Notes: a model not told the origin generated them from the sequence alone. Positions 47,586 through 56,450 are shown, counted from the stretch's first letter. The stretch is 64,000 bases of DNA from an uncultured Eubacteriales bacterium (GCA_949293985.1 CASFFN010000005.1:62001-126000), one strand, 5' to 3'. A program made the numbers and translations.

Positions 47586-48920
47586 ATGGAGAGTTTGTGG
47601 AGCGCCACCGCCTCTTTGCCGGTGTTTCCCCGGCTGGAGGCGGATAAGCGGACGGATGTGCTGATTATCGGGGGCGGCATGGCAGGCCTTCTGTGTGCAT
47701 ACCTTCTGGAACAGGCAGGGGTCAGCTATCTTCTGGCGGAGGCCGGGGAGATTGGGGCCGGGGTCACGGGAAACACCACGGGAAAAATCACCGCCCAGCA
47801 CGGCCTGGAATATGCCCGGCTTCTGAAGGAATTTCCGGTGGAACTGGTACGGCAGCACTGGCAGGCCCAGACCCAGGCGGTGGAGGATTTGTCCCGGCTG
47901 TGCCGGAAGATTCCCTGCGATTTCGAAGAAAAGGACGCCTTCGTCTTTGCCAGAGGCAGCTTGGAGGCTCTGGAAAAGGAAGCCCTGGCCATGGCAAAAC
48001 TGGGGGTGGCCCCGGAGCTGGTGTCCAATCTGCCCCTGCCCTTCCTGGCCCAGGGTCTGAAAATCCCCCATCAGGGGCAGTTTCATCCCCTGAAATTCCT
48101 GGAGGGGATTGCCCGGGGGCTGCACATTTACGAGCATACCCGGGTGCTGGAGCTGTCGGGGAACACCGCCGTCACCGACCGGGGGGATATCCGGGCGGAG
48201 AAAATCATCGTGGCTACCCATTTCCCCTTCCTGAACCGCCACGGGGCCTATTTCCTGAAAATGTACCAGCAGCGCTCCTATGTGCTGGCTTTGGAGGGGG
48301 CCGCACAGGTGGAGGGGATGTATATGGAGGCGGAGTCGGGGGGACTGTCCTTCCGGAATTATGGTAACCTGCTCCTTCTGGGGGGCGGGGGACACCGAAC
48401 CGGCAAGGCCGGGGGCGGCTGGGAGTACCTGCGGCAGCAGGCCCAGCGGTATTATCCCGATTCCCGGGAATGTTACCACTGGGCGGCCCAGGACTGCATG
48501 ACCCTGGACGGCATGGCCTATGTGGGGAGCTACTCCCGGAGCGTCCGGAACCTGTATGTGGCTACCGGCTTTCACAAGTGGGGCATGACCGGCTCCATGG
48601 CGGCGGCAACCCTCCTGCGGGATATGGTGCTGGATAAGGAGAACCCCTATGCCCGGGTTTTCGCGCCGGACAGACCTATGCTCCGGCCTCAGCTGGGGGT
48701 GAACGCCTGGGAGGCGATGCGAAACCTTCTCACCTTCCGCACTCCCCGGTGCTCCCACTTAGGCTGCGCTCTGACCTGGAACCCCCGGGAGCGCTCCTGG
48801 GACTGCCCCTGCCACGGCTCCCGATTCGCGGAGGAAGGCAAGCTCCTGGATAATCCCGCCAACCGCAGCCTGAAGAAACGGCCGGCATCCCCGGACGATT
48901 CCCGCCAAGCTGGCGGATAA
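47586..48920 (+). CDS. FAD-dependent oxidoreductase with C-terminal Rieske domain
   Basis: A 444-residue protein from the ATG at 47586 (AGGGGAC upstream). It is a DAO-type FAD fold: VLIIGGGMAGLLCAYLLE (about 22-39), EAGEIGAGVTGNTTGKIT, and a C-terminal FAD contact YVATGFHKWGMTGS. Residues ~385-435 hold a Rieske [2Fe-2S] site C-S-H-L-G-C and C-P-C-H-G-S. Similar fusions occur in anaerobes; substrate unknown. It is divergent from the tocopherol-cyclase-like gene. Confidence 0.9.
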   Translation: MESLWSATASLPVFPRLEADKRTDVLIIGGGMAGLLCAYLLEQAGVSYLLAEAGEIGAGVTGNTTGKITAQHGLEYARLLKEFPVELVRQHWQAQTQAVEDLSRLCRKIPCDFEEKDAFVFARGSLEALEKEALAMAKLGVAPELVSNLPLPFLAQGLKIPHQGQFHPLKFLEGIARGLHIYEHTRVLELSGNTAVTDRGDIRAEKIIVATHFPFLNRHGAYFLKMYQQRSYVLALEGAAQVEGMYMEAESGGLSFRNYGNLLLLGGGGHRTGKAGGGWEYLRQQAQRYYPDSRECYHWAAQDCMTLDGMAYVGSYSRSVRNLYVATGFHKWGMTGSMAAATLLRDMVLDKENPYARVFAPDRPMLRPQLGVNAWEAMRNLLTFRTPRCSHLGCALTWNPRERSWDCPCHGSRFAEEGKLLDNPANRSLKKRPASPDDSRQAGG

Positions 48921-48934
48921 CCGAGGGCTTGAGA

Positions 48935-48980
48935 AAAGAAAAAGCGCCCCCTTCTGTGGCGGTACACCATAGAAGGGGGC
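48935..48980 (-). terminator. Alcohol dehydrogenase terminator
   Basis: On the minus strand GCCCCCTTCT and AGAAGGGGGC pair around a 15-nt loop, then GCTTTTTCTTTT. It can also slow plus-strand transcription from the Rieske gene. Confidence 0.82.
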
Positions 48981-48994
48981 AAATTTCTTCGGGT

Positions 48995-50053
48995 TTAGTC
49001 CAGAATCACCAGGGGCTTGATGAGATCTCTGGGCTTGTCTTTCATCAGCATCAGAGCAGGCTCCACATTCTCAAGACCGTGGAAGGTGTGGGTGATGAGC
49101 TTCTCCGGGTGAATCCGTCCGGCGGTTACCAGCCGGGCCAGCTTCTCCGCACGCAGCCGTCCGCCGGGCATCAGGCCGCCCCGGATCTGCTTGTGACCCA
49201 TGCCGCAGCCCCAGTCCGTCCGGGAGATGGGCACGCTCTCTCCCTCGCCCAGATAGTTCACATTGCCGATGATTCCGCCGGGTTTCAGAATCTTCAGTGC
49301 CTGGGTGAAGGTGTTGTTGTCGCCGCCGGCCACGATTACTCTGTCCACGCCCTGACCACGGGTCAAATCCAGGATTTGCTCCACAATGTCGCCCTCCCGG
49401 TAATTCACGATACGGGTAGCGCCGAATTCCAGAGCCAGGTCTGCGCAGTTCTTCCGGGAACCTACGGCGTAAATCTGGGCAGCGCCCCGCAGGGCCGCAC
49501 CGGCCACCGCCATCAGACCCACCGGGCCGATGCCGATAACCGCCACATTGTCACCGAAGGTGACATCCGCCAGCTCCGCGCCGTGCAGGCCCGTGGGAAC
49601 CATATCCGCCAGCATGGTGGCGGCGCCCAGATCCATCCCCTCCGGCAGATGGGCAAGATTGCCGTCGGCGTCGTTCACATGGAAGTATTCCGCAAATACG
49701 CCGTCCTTGAAGTTGGAGAACTTCCAGCCGGAGAGCATACCGCCGGAGTGCATGGGGTATCCCCCCTGGGCCTCCAGGGAGCTCCAGTCCGGGGTGATGG
49801 CGGTGATGATGACCCGGTCGCCGGGCTTGAAGTCCTTCACCAGGGAGCCGACTTCCACCACTTCGCCCACGGCCTCATGGCCCAGAATCATGTCCTTCCG
49901 GTCACCGATGGCGCCGGCCCAGACGGTGTGAATGTCCGAGGTGCAGGGCGCCAGGGCCAGGGGACGGCAGATGGCGTCCATAGGGCCGCAGACAGGCCGC
50001 TCCTTCTCCACCCAGCCGGTGACGCCAATTTTCCGCATTGCAAAACCTTTCAT
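48995..50053 (-). CDS. NADP-dependent secondary alcohol dehydrogenase
   Basis: A 352-residue zinc alcohol dehydrogenase closely resembling the Thermoanaerobacter brockii and Clostridium beijerinckii enzymes in length and sequence. Catalytic zinc ligands are Cys37, His59 and Asp150; Glu60 is conserved. Gly198-Ser199-Arg200 forms the NADP-specific pocket. It interconverts ketones and secondary alcohols with NADP(H). ATG at 50053 has AAGGAGG. Single-gene operon. Confidence 0.93.
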   Translation of the reverse strand: MKGFAMRKIGVTGWVEKERPVCGPMDAICRPLALAPCTSDIHTVWAGAIGDRKDMILGHEAVGEVVEVGSLVKDFKPGDRVIITAITPDWSSLEAQGGYPMHSGGMLSGWKFSNFKDGVFAEYFHVNDADGNLAHLPEGMDLGAATMLADMVPTGLHGAELADVTFGDNVAVIGIGPVGLMAVAGAALRGAAQIYAVGSRKNCADLALEFGATRIVNYREGDIVEQILDLTRGQGVDRVIVAGGDNNTFTQALKILKPGGIIGNVNYLGEGESVPISRTDWGCGMGHKQIRGGLMPGGRLRAEKLARLVTAGRIHPEKLITHTFHGLENVEPALMLMKDKPRDLIKPLVILD

Positions 50054-50203
50054 GTGTGTACCTCCTTGTATTTGGTGGAAGTATGGTATCATGCTTTTCC
50101 GAATAAGTCAATATATATCGATAAAAAAATAATGAATAGATTGTAAATAAACCATGACCGCCCCGTTCCCGTAAAGAATTCCCGGCCCGGAGAAGATTTA
50201 TGC

Positions 50204-50231
50204 TTGCAATTTTGAAAAAATCGTGTATACT
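50204..50231 (+). promoter_or_regulatory. tRNA-Leu promoter
   Basis: TTGCAA (50204-50209), 16 bases, TATACT (50226-50231), ending 12 bp before the tRNA. Confidence 0.75.
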
Positions 50232-50243
50232 ATACTGGTAAAT

Positions 50244-50330
50244 GCCGGTGTGTTGGAATTGGTAGACGAAGTGGACTCAAAATCCACCGGTGGCAACACC
50301 GTGCCGGTTCGAGCCCGGCCACCGGCACCA
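50244..50330 (+). tRNA. tRNA-Leu (anticodon CAA)
   Basis: Acceptor arms GCCGGTG and CACCGGC pair perfectly; discriminator A and encoded CCA end at 50330. The anticodon loop CTCAAAA gives CAA, and there is a long variable arm (TGGCAACACCG region) as in class II leucine tRNAs. T-arm GGTTCGAGCCC. 87 nt. Confidence 0.96.
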
Positions 50331-50799
50331 GAACTCCCCAGAAGGGCAGCGCCTTTCTGGGGAGTTCTTTGTCACAGGCAGGTGGGCTCGAACCCATAGC
50401 AGTGGAACCTGCCAGTGGCAGGTTCCATCCCCCAGTGCGTACACTGGGGGCAACCACTATTTTTGCCGACGGCAAAAATGCATATCGAGCCCGGCCACCG
50501 GCACCACGTCGGAGCAAAGTCCGCTTTGCTCCTCCTTTCCAAATCGAACCCGCTGCGCTGGGCTTCGATTTGGTTTTGGGCAGAAACCCGTGGGCATTGG
50601 CATCTATACTGTTGCGATATTTCAGAACTCCCCAGAAAGGCAGCGCCTTTCTGGGGAGTTCTTTGTCACAGGCAGGTGGGCTCGAACCCATAGCAGTGGA
50701 ACCTGCCAGTGGCAGGTTCCGTCCCCCAATGCATACGCTGGGGACAACCACTATTTTTGCCGACGGCAAAAATGCATATCGAGCCCGGCCACCGGCACC
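50331..50799 (+). repeat. Tandem duplications carrying tRNA-Leu 3' ends
   Basis: A ~175-bp unit occurs at 50331-50506 and 50625-50799. Each begins with a GAACTCCCCAGAA hairpin, contains CCTGCCAGTGGCAGG and a TTTTTGCCGACGGCAAAAA hairpin, and ends with a 21-22-bp copy of the tRNA 3' end (T-arm half to CC/CCA). The 118-bp spacer has two further hairpins. No protein-coding gene is credible here. Confidence 0.85.
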
Positions 50800-50836
50800 G
50801 GAAAAAGGACAAGACGTTATGACTTGTCCTTTTTCC
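50800..50836. terminator. Convergent terminator after repeat block
   Basis: GGAAAAAGGACAAG and CTTGTCCTTTTTCC form a 14-bp perfect stem with a 9-nt loop. It overlaps the last codons of the minus-strand gene at 50817. Confidence 0.75.
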
Positions 50837-51023
50837 GTGAAAACCGGGCTTTATTCGAGTGAAACCACTCTGCCAGAAGGTACCGCCGCCGGAAGCGGAT
50901 AAGCACCGGCTTCCATTCCCCGCACCCCACGCAAAGTTCCGGTTCTTCGGAGAGAATGCAGTACTGAGGACGGTATTGTGTGCCTGTGAGCTTGTTCCAG
51001 CAATCCAGACAAAATTCTGCCAT
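50817..51023 (-). CDS. Small Cys-rich protein
   Basis: A 68-residue protein from the ATG at 51023 (GAGGTGAT upstream). C-x2-C pairs FCLDCWN and CVGCGEWKPV indicate a zinc knuckle; the C-terminus is basic and aromatic. Closely similar short proteins are common in Clostridia with unknown function. Its end lies in a terminator stem. Confidence 0.72.
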   Translation of the reverse strand: MAEFCLDCWNKLTGTQYRPQYCILSEEPELCVGCGEWKPVLIRFRRRYLLAEWFHSNKARFSRKKDKS

Positions 51024-51134
51024 TGCAATCACCTCAATTCTATGATAATAGAAAAGCATTGCAAATGCGATGCATACTTTCCGGAAATCGTGATATAGAC
51101 TAATTGCAATACAAATGTATTGCGAGGGAAAACC

Positions 51135-51332
51135 ATGGGCAGATTTCAGATACCGGCCACACCGCCTACCATTAACAAAACCATCCGCTTCCCTGGTGAT
51201 GTGGTGGAAGAGGTGGAAAAGACGATTCAGGGTAAAAATTGCACCTTTTCTGCCTTTGTAATCGCCGCGGTTCGTGCGACCTTGGCGGAAATCCATGAAA
51301 CGGACGGGTCCGGCCCGAACCGGCACCCATAG
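51135..51332 (+). CDS. Small ribbon-helix-helix-like protein
   Basis: A 65-residue protein from the ATG at 51135 (GAGGG upstream). TINKTIRFPGDVVEEVEKTIQG is strand plus helix, and CTFSAFVIAAVRATLAE a second helix, as in small CopG/YlcI-like DNA-binding proteins. It is divergent from the Cys-rich gene. No toxin partner is adjacent. Confidence 0.65.
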   Translation: MGRFQIPATPPTINKTIRFPGDVVEEVEKTIQGKNCTFSAFVIAAVRATLAEIHETDGSGPNRHP

Positions 51333-51353
51333 TATTTTGGTTTTGCCTATTTA

Positions 51354-51401
51354 TTCTTTATGAAAATGGACAGGCACATCGCGTCCATCTATCATAAAGA
51401 A
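51354..51401. other. Two-part long hairpin
   Basis: TTCTTTATGA pairs with TCATAAAGAA and, inside, ATGGAC pairs with GTCCAT. No T-run follows, so this may be a processed RNA structure or a recombination remnant. Confidence 0.5.
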
Positions 51402-51430
51402 TCAGATACGAGAGTTTTTATCCTGTTCCA

Positions 51431-51467
51431 CCCCCGGAAGGGCGCTGCCCTTCCGGGGGTTCTTCGT
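51431..51467 (+). terminator. GC-rich hairpin terminator
   Basis: CCCCCGGAAGGGC pairs with GCCCTTCCGGGGG around GCT, followed by TTCTTCGT. Confidence 0.65.
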
Positions 51468-51601
51468 CAAAGGCGGATGGGCGCAAAACCATAGCGGCGG
51501 GCTGCGCCGTCCGAAGTAGTGGAATTTCGTATGGAAATTTTCCCGGAATTGTGATAAAATCCCTTTGTATGTGCATAAACTTTTCAAAAAGGAGAGAGCC
51601 T

Positions 51602-52891
51602 ATGCTTCCTCAGGAATTTTTACGGCGGATGCAAACCCAGCTGGGGACGGAATATCCCGCTTTTTTGCAGAGCCTGGAGCGGCCCAGAGCCGTGGCCCTG
51701 CGGTTCAATCCCCTGAAAGGGGAGCGGCCTGCCCTGGAGTTTGTCCGGGAACCGGTACCCTGGGAGCCTATGGGATATTATTACGATCCCCAGTCCCGTC
51801 CCGGCCTGCACCCCTTCCATGAGGCCGGCGTATACTACTTACAGGAGGCCAGCGCCATGTCGGCGGCGGCTCTCTTAGACCCCCAGCCGGGAGAGCGGAT
51901 TTGCGATTTGTGCGCTGCTCCCGGAGGGAAAACCACCCAGATTGCCGGGAAAATGCTGGGTCAAGGCTTTCTCTTGTCCAACGAGATTCACCCCAGGCGG
52001 GCCAAAATCCTCAGCCGGAATGTGGAGCGGATGGGGATATCCAACGCCCTGGTGACCAACGCCGCCCCGGAGGCGCTGGCGAAAAAATACCCCGGCTGCT
52101 TTCACCGGGTGCTGATCGACGCTCCCTGCTCCGGAGAGGGGATGTTCCGAAAGGAAGAGGCGGCGGTAACGGACTGGAGCCCGGAAACCGTTGCCATGTG
52201 CGCCCGGCGGCAGGGGGAGATCCTGGAAGCCGGGGCAAAGCTGGTCTGCCCGGGGGGACGGCTGGTGTACTCCACCTGCACCTTTTCCCCCCAGGAAAAC
52301 GAGGAGGCGGTGCTGTCCTTTCTGGACGCCCATCCGGATTTTGCGCCGGAGGAGGTCAACGCCCCCTGGTTTACCCGGACGGCCACGGGCTTTTACCGGC
52401 TGTGGCCCCACAAGCTGCTGGGAGAGGGGCATTTTGTGGCGGTGCTCCGGCGAAAGGGGCAGGGAAGCCCCGAATCCTGCGGGGAAAAAGGGGAGAAGCT
52501 GCCCAAAGAGTGGCAGGACTTTGCCAAAGAGCTGGGCATCCGATTGCCCCCGGGCAGAGCCGTGACCTTCGGCAGCCGTCTGTTCTGGGCACCGGAGGAG
52601 ATGCCCGACCTTGCGGGACTGAAGGTGGAACGCCCCGGTCTGGAGCTGGGGGAGGCGCGCAAAGGCCGGTTCGTCCCGGCCCACGCCCTGGCTCTGTGGC
52701 TCCGGAACTGCCTCTGTACACAGGAATATCCCCCCGAAAGCCCGGAGATTGCCCGGTATCTCCACGGGGAGACCCTGGCCACGGAAAAGACCGGCTGGTG
52801 CCTCATCACCACGGGCGGCTACGGCATCGGCTGGGGAAAAGGGGATGGAAAAGTTATGAAAAATCACTATCCCAAGGGTATACGCCGATAA
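51602..52891 (+). CDS. rRNA cytosine-5 methyltransferase (RsmF/NSUN type)
   Basis: A 429-residue protein from the ATG at 51602 (AGGAGAG upstream). N-terminal 60 residues plus SAM core: motif I CDLCAAPGGKTTQIA (about 100-114), motif IV DAPCSGEGMF and motif VI STCTFSPQEN with the catalytic Cys pair. The C-terminal ~140 residues (after about 285) form a PUA-like RsmF extension. Methylates C in rRNA. Followed by murA with its own promoter. Confidence 0.93.
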   Translation: MLPQEFLRRMQTQLGTEYPAFLQSLERPRAVALRFNPLKGERPALEFVREPVPWEPMGYYYDPQSRPGLHPFHEAGVYYLQEASAMSAAALLDPQPGERICDLCAAPGGKTTQIAGKMLGQGFLLSNEIHPRRAKILSRNVERMGISNALVTNAAPEALAKKYPGCFHRVLIDAPCSGEGMFRKEEAAVTDWSPETVAMCARRQGEILEAGAKLVCPGGRLVYSTCTFSPQENEEAVLSFLDAHPDFAPEEVNAPWFTRTATGFYRLWPHKLLGEGHFVAVLRRKGQGSPESCGEKGEKLPKEWQDFAKELGIRLPPGRAVTFGSRLFWAPEEMPDLAGLKVERPGLELGEARKGRFVPAHALALWLRNCLCTQEYPPESPEIARYLHGETLATEKTGWCLITTGGYGIGWGKGDGKVMKNHYPKGIRR

Positions 52892-52906
52892 AAAGCAAAA
52901 AGTTCC

Positions 52907-52935
52907 TTTACAAAAGCGGGAAAGTATGCTACAAT
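52907..52935 (+). promoter_or_regulatory. murA promoter
   Basis: TTTACA (52907-52912), 17 bases, TACAAT (52930-52935), then a 43-nt leader with AAGGAG. Confidence 0.75.
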
Positions 52936-52978
52936 ATGGTACTACTGGAATTTGACTTTATCAAGGAGTGGATCACCC

Positions 52979-54244
52979 TTGGCAAAATATGAAATTATTG
53001 GCGGTACCCCCCTGGAGGGCAGCGTCACCATCAGCGGCGCCAAAAATGCCGCCGTGGCGATTCTCCCTGCCGCCCTTTTGGTTGAGGGCGTGTGCCGGGT
53101 AGAGAATGTGCCGGATATCTCCGATGTGCGTATCCTTCTGGAAATCCTGCGGGATATGGGGGTGCGGATTCAGGAGGAAGGCCCCGGCGTGCTCCGACTG
53201 GACGCCACCCATATTACCAACCGTTGTCCCAACCCGGAGCTGGTGCGGAAAATGCGGGCCAGCTACTATTTGATGGGCGCGCTTCTCAGCCGCTTCCATC
53301 AGGCGGATGTGGCCCTCCCCGGCGGCTGCAACTTTGCCTCCCGCCCCATCGACCAGCATGTGAAGGGCTTTGCCGCCCTGGGCGCGGATGTGGAGGAAAC
53401 GGATGATTATGTCTACCTGCGGGAAGGCCCCGACGGCCTCCACGGCAGCCGTATCACATTGGATGTGGTGAGCGTAGGCGCTACCATCAACATCATCATG
53501 GCCGCCTGCCTCCTCCCCGGCCAGACCATCATTTATAACGCCGCAAGAGAGCCGCACATCGTGGATTTGGCCAACTTCCTGAACACCATGGGCGCCCGAA
53601 TCTCCGGTGCCGGTACGGAAGTGGTGAAAATCTGGGGCGTGGAACGGCTCCGGGGCGGCTCCTATGCCATCATCCCCGACCAGATCGAAGCGGGTACATA
53701 TTTGGCCGCGGTGGCGGCGGTGGGAGGCAATGTGCTGGTGCAGAATGTCATCCCCAAGCACATGGACTGCATCACCTCCAAGCTTCAGGAGATGGGGGTT
53801 TCCATCATCAATTATGACGATGCCATCCGCATCCGCTCCACCGGAAAGCTCCACCACACCACCGTAAAAACCCGGCCCTACCCGGGCTTTCCCACGGATA
53901 TGCAGGCGCAGATTTGCGTGTGCATGACCCTGGCCAGCGGCATCAGCCGCCTGACGGAAAATGTATATGAGACCCGGTTCTTCGGCTACTGCACGGAGCT
54001 GCAATCCATGGGCGCCAATATCCTGATCACCGGCAAGACCGCTACCGTCACCGGCACCAAGCAGCTGAAAGGCGCTACGGTCTGCGCCCACGACCTGCGG
54101 GCCGGGGCGGCACTGATCATCGCCGGTCTGGCGGCCCAGGGCACCACCGTGGTGGAGAATATCCACTTCGTGGAGCGGGGCTATGAGCGTTTGGTAGAAA
54201 AACTCACCGCCCTTGGCGCAAACATCCGCCGCATTGACGACTGA
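52979..54244 (+). CDS. murA: UDP-N-acetylglucosamine 1-carboxyvinyltransferase
   Basis: A 421-residue EPSP-synthase-fold enzyme read from a TTG at 52979; AAGGAG lies upstream, and an earlier TTG has none. Lys22-Asn23 (SGAKNAA) bind substrate and Cys117 (LPGGCNF) is the fosfomycin-sensitive catalytic Cys. R-P-I-D-Q-H and DLRAGAALIIAGL are conserved. Catalyses the first committed step of peptidoglycan synthesis. A second MurA may exist elsewhere, as in most Firmicutes. Confidence 0.93.
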   Translation: MAKYEIIGGTPLEGSVTISGAKNAAVAILPAALLVEGVCRVENVPDISDVRILLEILRDMGVRIQEEGPGVLRLDATHITNRCPNPELVRKMRASYYLMGALLSRFHQADVALPGGCNFASRPIDQHVKGFAALGADVEETDDYVYLREGPDGLHGSRITLDVVSVGATINIIMAACLLPGQTIIYNAAREPHIVDLANFLNTMGARISGAGTEVVKIWGVERLRGGSYAIIPDQIEAGTYLAAVAAVGGNVLVQNVIPKHMDCITSKLQEMGVSIINYDDAIRIRSTGKLHHTTVKTRPYPGFPTDMQAQICVCMTLASGISRLTENVYETRFFGYCTELQSMGANILITGKTATVTGTKQLKGATVCAHDLRAGAALIIAGLAAQGTTVVENIHFVERGYERLVEKLTALGANIRRIDD

Positions 54245-54249
54245 AAAAA

Positions 54250-54280
54250 GGAGACGCTTCTTGGGGAGCGTCTCCTTTTT
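54250..54280 (+). terminator. murA terminator
   Basis: GGAGACGC and GCGTCTCC form an 8-bp stem with a 10-nt loop, then TTTTT. Confidence 0.88.
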
Positions 54281-54301
54281 GCTGCCGTTGCTGTGGAGGG
54301 A

Positions 54302-54447
54302 AAATGCGGACGGCTGGAATGGCGGCGCCAGGACCGGAACCGGCCCGGCATGGATTTTTACCTGTCCCTGGGGGCATAGCCCATGACCGATTGGACGGTG
54401 TACCGCATTGCGATACCCTGAACCGCCTGGCGGAATCCAATCCGTAA
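54302..54447 (+). pseudogene. GNAT acetyltransferase remnant
   Basis: The frame CGRLEWRRQDRNRPGMDFY-LSLGA is the conserved beta4-helix region of GNAT enzymes. It then meets TAG, resumes as PMTDWTVYRIA, and after a one-base shift ends DTLNRLAESNP, the usual family C-terminus. The first two thirds are gone. A small ACAGGAC/GTCCTGT hairpin with TTTTT (54453-54476) follows. Confidence 0.65.
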
Positions 54448-54476
54448 AATCACGAACAGGACATGGCGTCCTGTTT

Positions 54477-55025
54477 TTATTCCTGCCGCTCTGAAAGGGG
54501 ATTATAGAGCAGCAGTCCAAAATAGGTGAAGGTGTTTTCTCCGTTGGTGTAATGCAGGCCTGCTTTTTCTGCCAGCTGACCCACATGGATTCCAAACCCT
54601 TCCACGGAGGGGAACAGCAGCTCCGGCATCCGGCAGGGGCTGTCCGGGTAGGCGCAACTTTGGCACCGGGCGCAGCCTTCGTTGGACAGAAGAAGAAAGT
54701 CGGGAAGGGAGGGCTTTGCCAGATGGTACAGCCGGTCACACAGCTGCTTGAAAGCCCGGTGCCCCCGCATCATTCCTTCATAGTCAAAGGAATCCTCCAG
54801 GGGGTACACGGCGTTGAATACTAAGGCTTTCCCATATCGCAGACAGCGGCTGCGGCACTGTTCCAAAGTCCCCACAGCCGGAGGACAGGCCCAGGTCTTT
54901 CCGTACTGCCCGCAGGTATTATCCCGGCAAATATCCCGGATGAAGGACAGAAAGGGAATATCCGCCGAATCGATGGAGCCATATTGGACGACGCCGATTT
55001 TTCTCAGAGCGCTTTTCTGAAACAT
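54477..55025 (-). CDS. DUF2284 metal-binding protein
   Basis: A 182-residue protein from the ATG at 55025. It has the DUF2284 Cys patterns C-R-D-N-T-C-G-Q-Y-G-K-T-W-A-C-P-P, C-R-S-R-C and a late CARCQSCAYPDSPCR, likely iron-sulfur or zinc sites. The end is a conserved NGENTFTYFGLLLY. Function unknown; possibly redox. Single gene. Confidence 0.88.
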   Translation of the reverse strand: MFQKSALRKIGVVQYGSIDSADIPFLSFIRDICRDNTCGQYGKTWACPPAVGTLEQCRSRCLRYGKALVFNAVYPLEDSFDYEGMMRGHRAFKQLCDRLYHLAKPSLPDFLLLSNEGCARCQSCAYPDSPCRMPELLFPSVEGFGIHVGQLAEKAGLHYTNGENTFTYFGLLLYNPLSERQE

Positions 55026-55119
55026 ACTTTTCCCTCCGGGAACGGTTTTCGGGCAGTGTATCACGCCCGGGCCGGAATGTCAATAAGGCGCAGGCCAAAC
55101 CCGGTCTGCGCCTTGCCTG

Positions 55120-55866
55120 TTATTCGCCGTATACGCCGCCGGTGACCGGCTCCAGCCATTGGGTGGCGCAGCCGTCTCCCGGGACTTCTATGGCCAGGTG
55201 GGAGAACCAGCTGTCCGGGGCGGCGCCGTGCCAGTGCTTCACCCCGGCGGGGATGTTCACCACATCCCCCGGACTCAGCTTCCGGGGAGCCTGTCCCCAC
55301 TCCTGATAATAGCCGGCGCCGGCGGTGCAGATAAGGATCTGTCCGCCGCCCTGTTTTGCCTCGTGAATGTGCCAGTTGTTCCGGCAGCCCGGCTCAAAGG
55401 TCACCAGATGTACCCCCACCTGGGCGGTGGACAGGGGCTGCAAATAGCTTTTGCCGGTGAAATACCGGGCAAAGCCGTCGTTGGGTGCGCCGATGGGAAA
55501 GACCATCTGCCTTTGATGCCGGGCTTTTTCGTCATCGGCCTGGGGCTCGTCCCATACCTCTTTTGCCATGCGGAAGGCGGCCCAGGCCTTGGGCCAGCCG
55601 GCGTAAAAGGCGGCGTGGGTGAGAATTTCGGAGATTTCCAGCCGGGTAATGCCGTTTTGCTTGGCGGTGGCGAGGTGATACCGGAAGGAACTGTCCACCA
55701 GTCCCTGGGCCATAAGGGCCACCACCGTGACCAGGGAGCGATCCCGGAGGGACAGGGCGTCCTCCCGGTTCCGCACCTCTCCGAATAAAATGTCGTCGTT
55801 CAGCTGGGCAAATTTGGGGGCGAATTCCCCCAGAGAATCCCGGCCCGCTGTCTGCTTTATTGCCAT
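55120..55866 (-). CDS. Carboxymuconolactone decarboxylase-cupin fusion
   Basis: A 248-residue protein. Residues ~20-110 are a CMD/AhpD-like helical domain (RDRSLVTVVALMAQG, then EISEILTHAAFYAGWPKAWAA) but without the CxxC pair of AhpD. Residues ~140-240 are a cupin with metal ligands in NWHIHEAKQGGGQILI and HWHGA. The CMD-cupin fusion is common near flavodoxin-like reductases in anaerobes; substrate unknown. It lies 13 bp after a lipoprotein gene. Confidence 0.88.
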   Translation of the reverse strand: MAIKQTAGRDSLGEFAPKFAQLNDDILFGEVRNREDALSLRDRSLVTVVALMAQGLVDSSFRYHLATAKQNGITRLEISEILTHAAFYAGWPKAWAAFRMAKEVWDEPQADDEKARHQRQMVFPIGAPNDGFARYFTGKSYLQPLSTAQVGVHLVTFEPGCRNNWHIHEAKQGGGQILICTAGAGYYQEWGQAPRKLSPGDVVNIPAGVKHWHGAAPDSWFSHLAIEVPGDGCATQWLEPVTGGVYGE

Positions 55867-55878
55867 AAAAATGCCTCC

Positions 55879-56325
55879 TTATTCCAATGAAAAAGTAACG
55901 GTGACGGAGCCTTGTCCCAGCTTCTCCTCCAAGCCCTCCGGGCCGCGGATTTTAGCCAGGCGGGTAAAGTTCCAGGTGTTGGGTGCGTAATAAATAGTAA
56001 TCTGATTGCCCTGGTAGAGAATCACATCCCCGGCCTGCGTGGTAATCCGCCGGTCGTTCCGGGGCAGGGTCGTCCCCAGAGACCCCACCTTCTCAAAGCC
56101 CCCATAGTCCTCCATGGAAATGGCGACGGGGCCTTTTTCCAGCAGGGCGGCAAAAGCCTCTGCCGAGCTGTTGTTTTCCAAATCCGCCAAAAAAGTATAT
56201 TCTCCAACGGTGATTTTCAAAACCTTATCCTCCTGCTGCGGTGTTTCCGGGGGCTGGGAGAGGGCGCTGCCCGTGCAGCCCCCCAGGCACAGCAGGGCAA
56301 GAAATATGGATATCAGCCTTCCCAT
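55879..56325 (-). CDS. Lipoprotein with cyclophilin-like fold
   Basis: A 148-residue protein from the ATG at 56325 (AAGGAGG upstream). Lipobox L-G-G-C at about residue 17, then a ~115-residue cyclophilin-like (DUF4430-independent, cyclophilin_like2) domain: ITVGEYTFLADLENNSSAEAF, GPVAISMEDYGGFEKVG, GDVILYQGNQITIYYAP. Extracytoplasmic, ligand unknown. It sits between the flavin reductase and CMD-cupin genes, probably in one operon. Confidence 0.85.
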   Translation of the reverse strand: MGRLISIFLALLCLGGCTGSALSQPPETPQQEDKVLKITVGEYTFLADLENNSSAEAFAALLEKGPVAISMEDYGGFEKVGSLGTTLPRNDRRITTQAGDVILYQGNQITIYYAPNTWNFTRLAKIRGPEGLEEKLGQGSVTVTFSLE

Positions 56326-56450
56326 AGGCAAAACCTCCTTATGGGGTTATTTCAGATGGGTGCGGAAAGAACCCGCTTTTTTAGGTAGGCGCCAATCTCC
56401 GGCCAGGGTGACGGCAGGGAAGGCGCGGCCCTCTGATTTCCGGTCTCCCC

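Noticed and set aside
50230..50769. Minus-strand frame of 179 codons across the tRNA-Leu and repeats
   Set aside because: Reads antisense through a tRNA and duplicated hairpins; a well-known kind of spurious protein prediction near tRNAs.
50290..50902. Plus-strand frames of 177-190 codons in the tRNA-Leu repeat block
   Set aside because: Internal duplication of the frame merely follows the DNA repeat; no ribosome site and no protein features.
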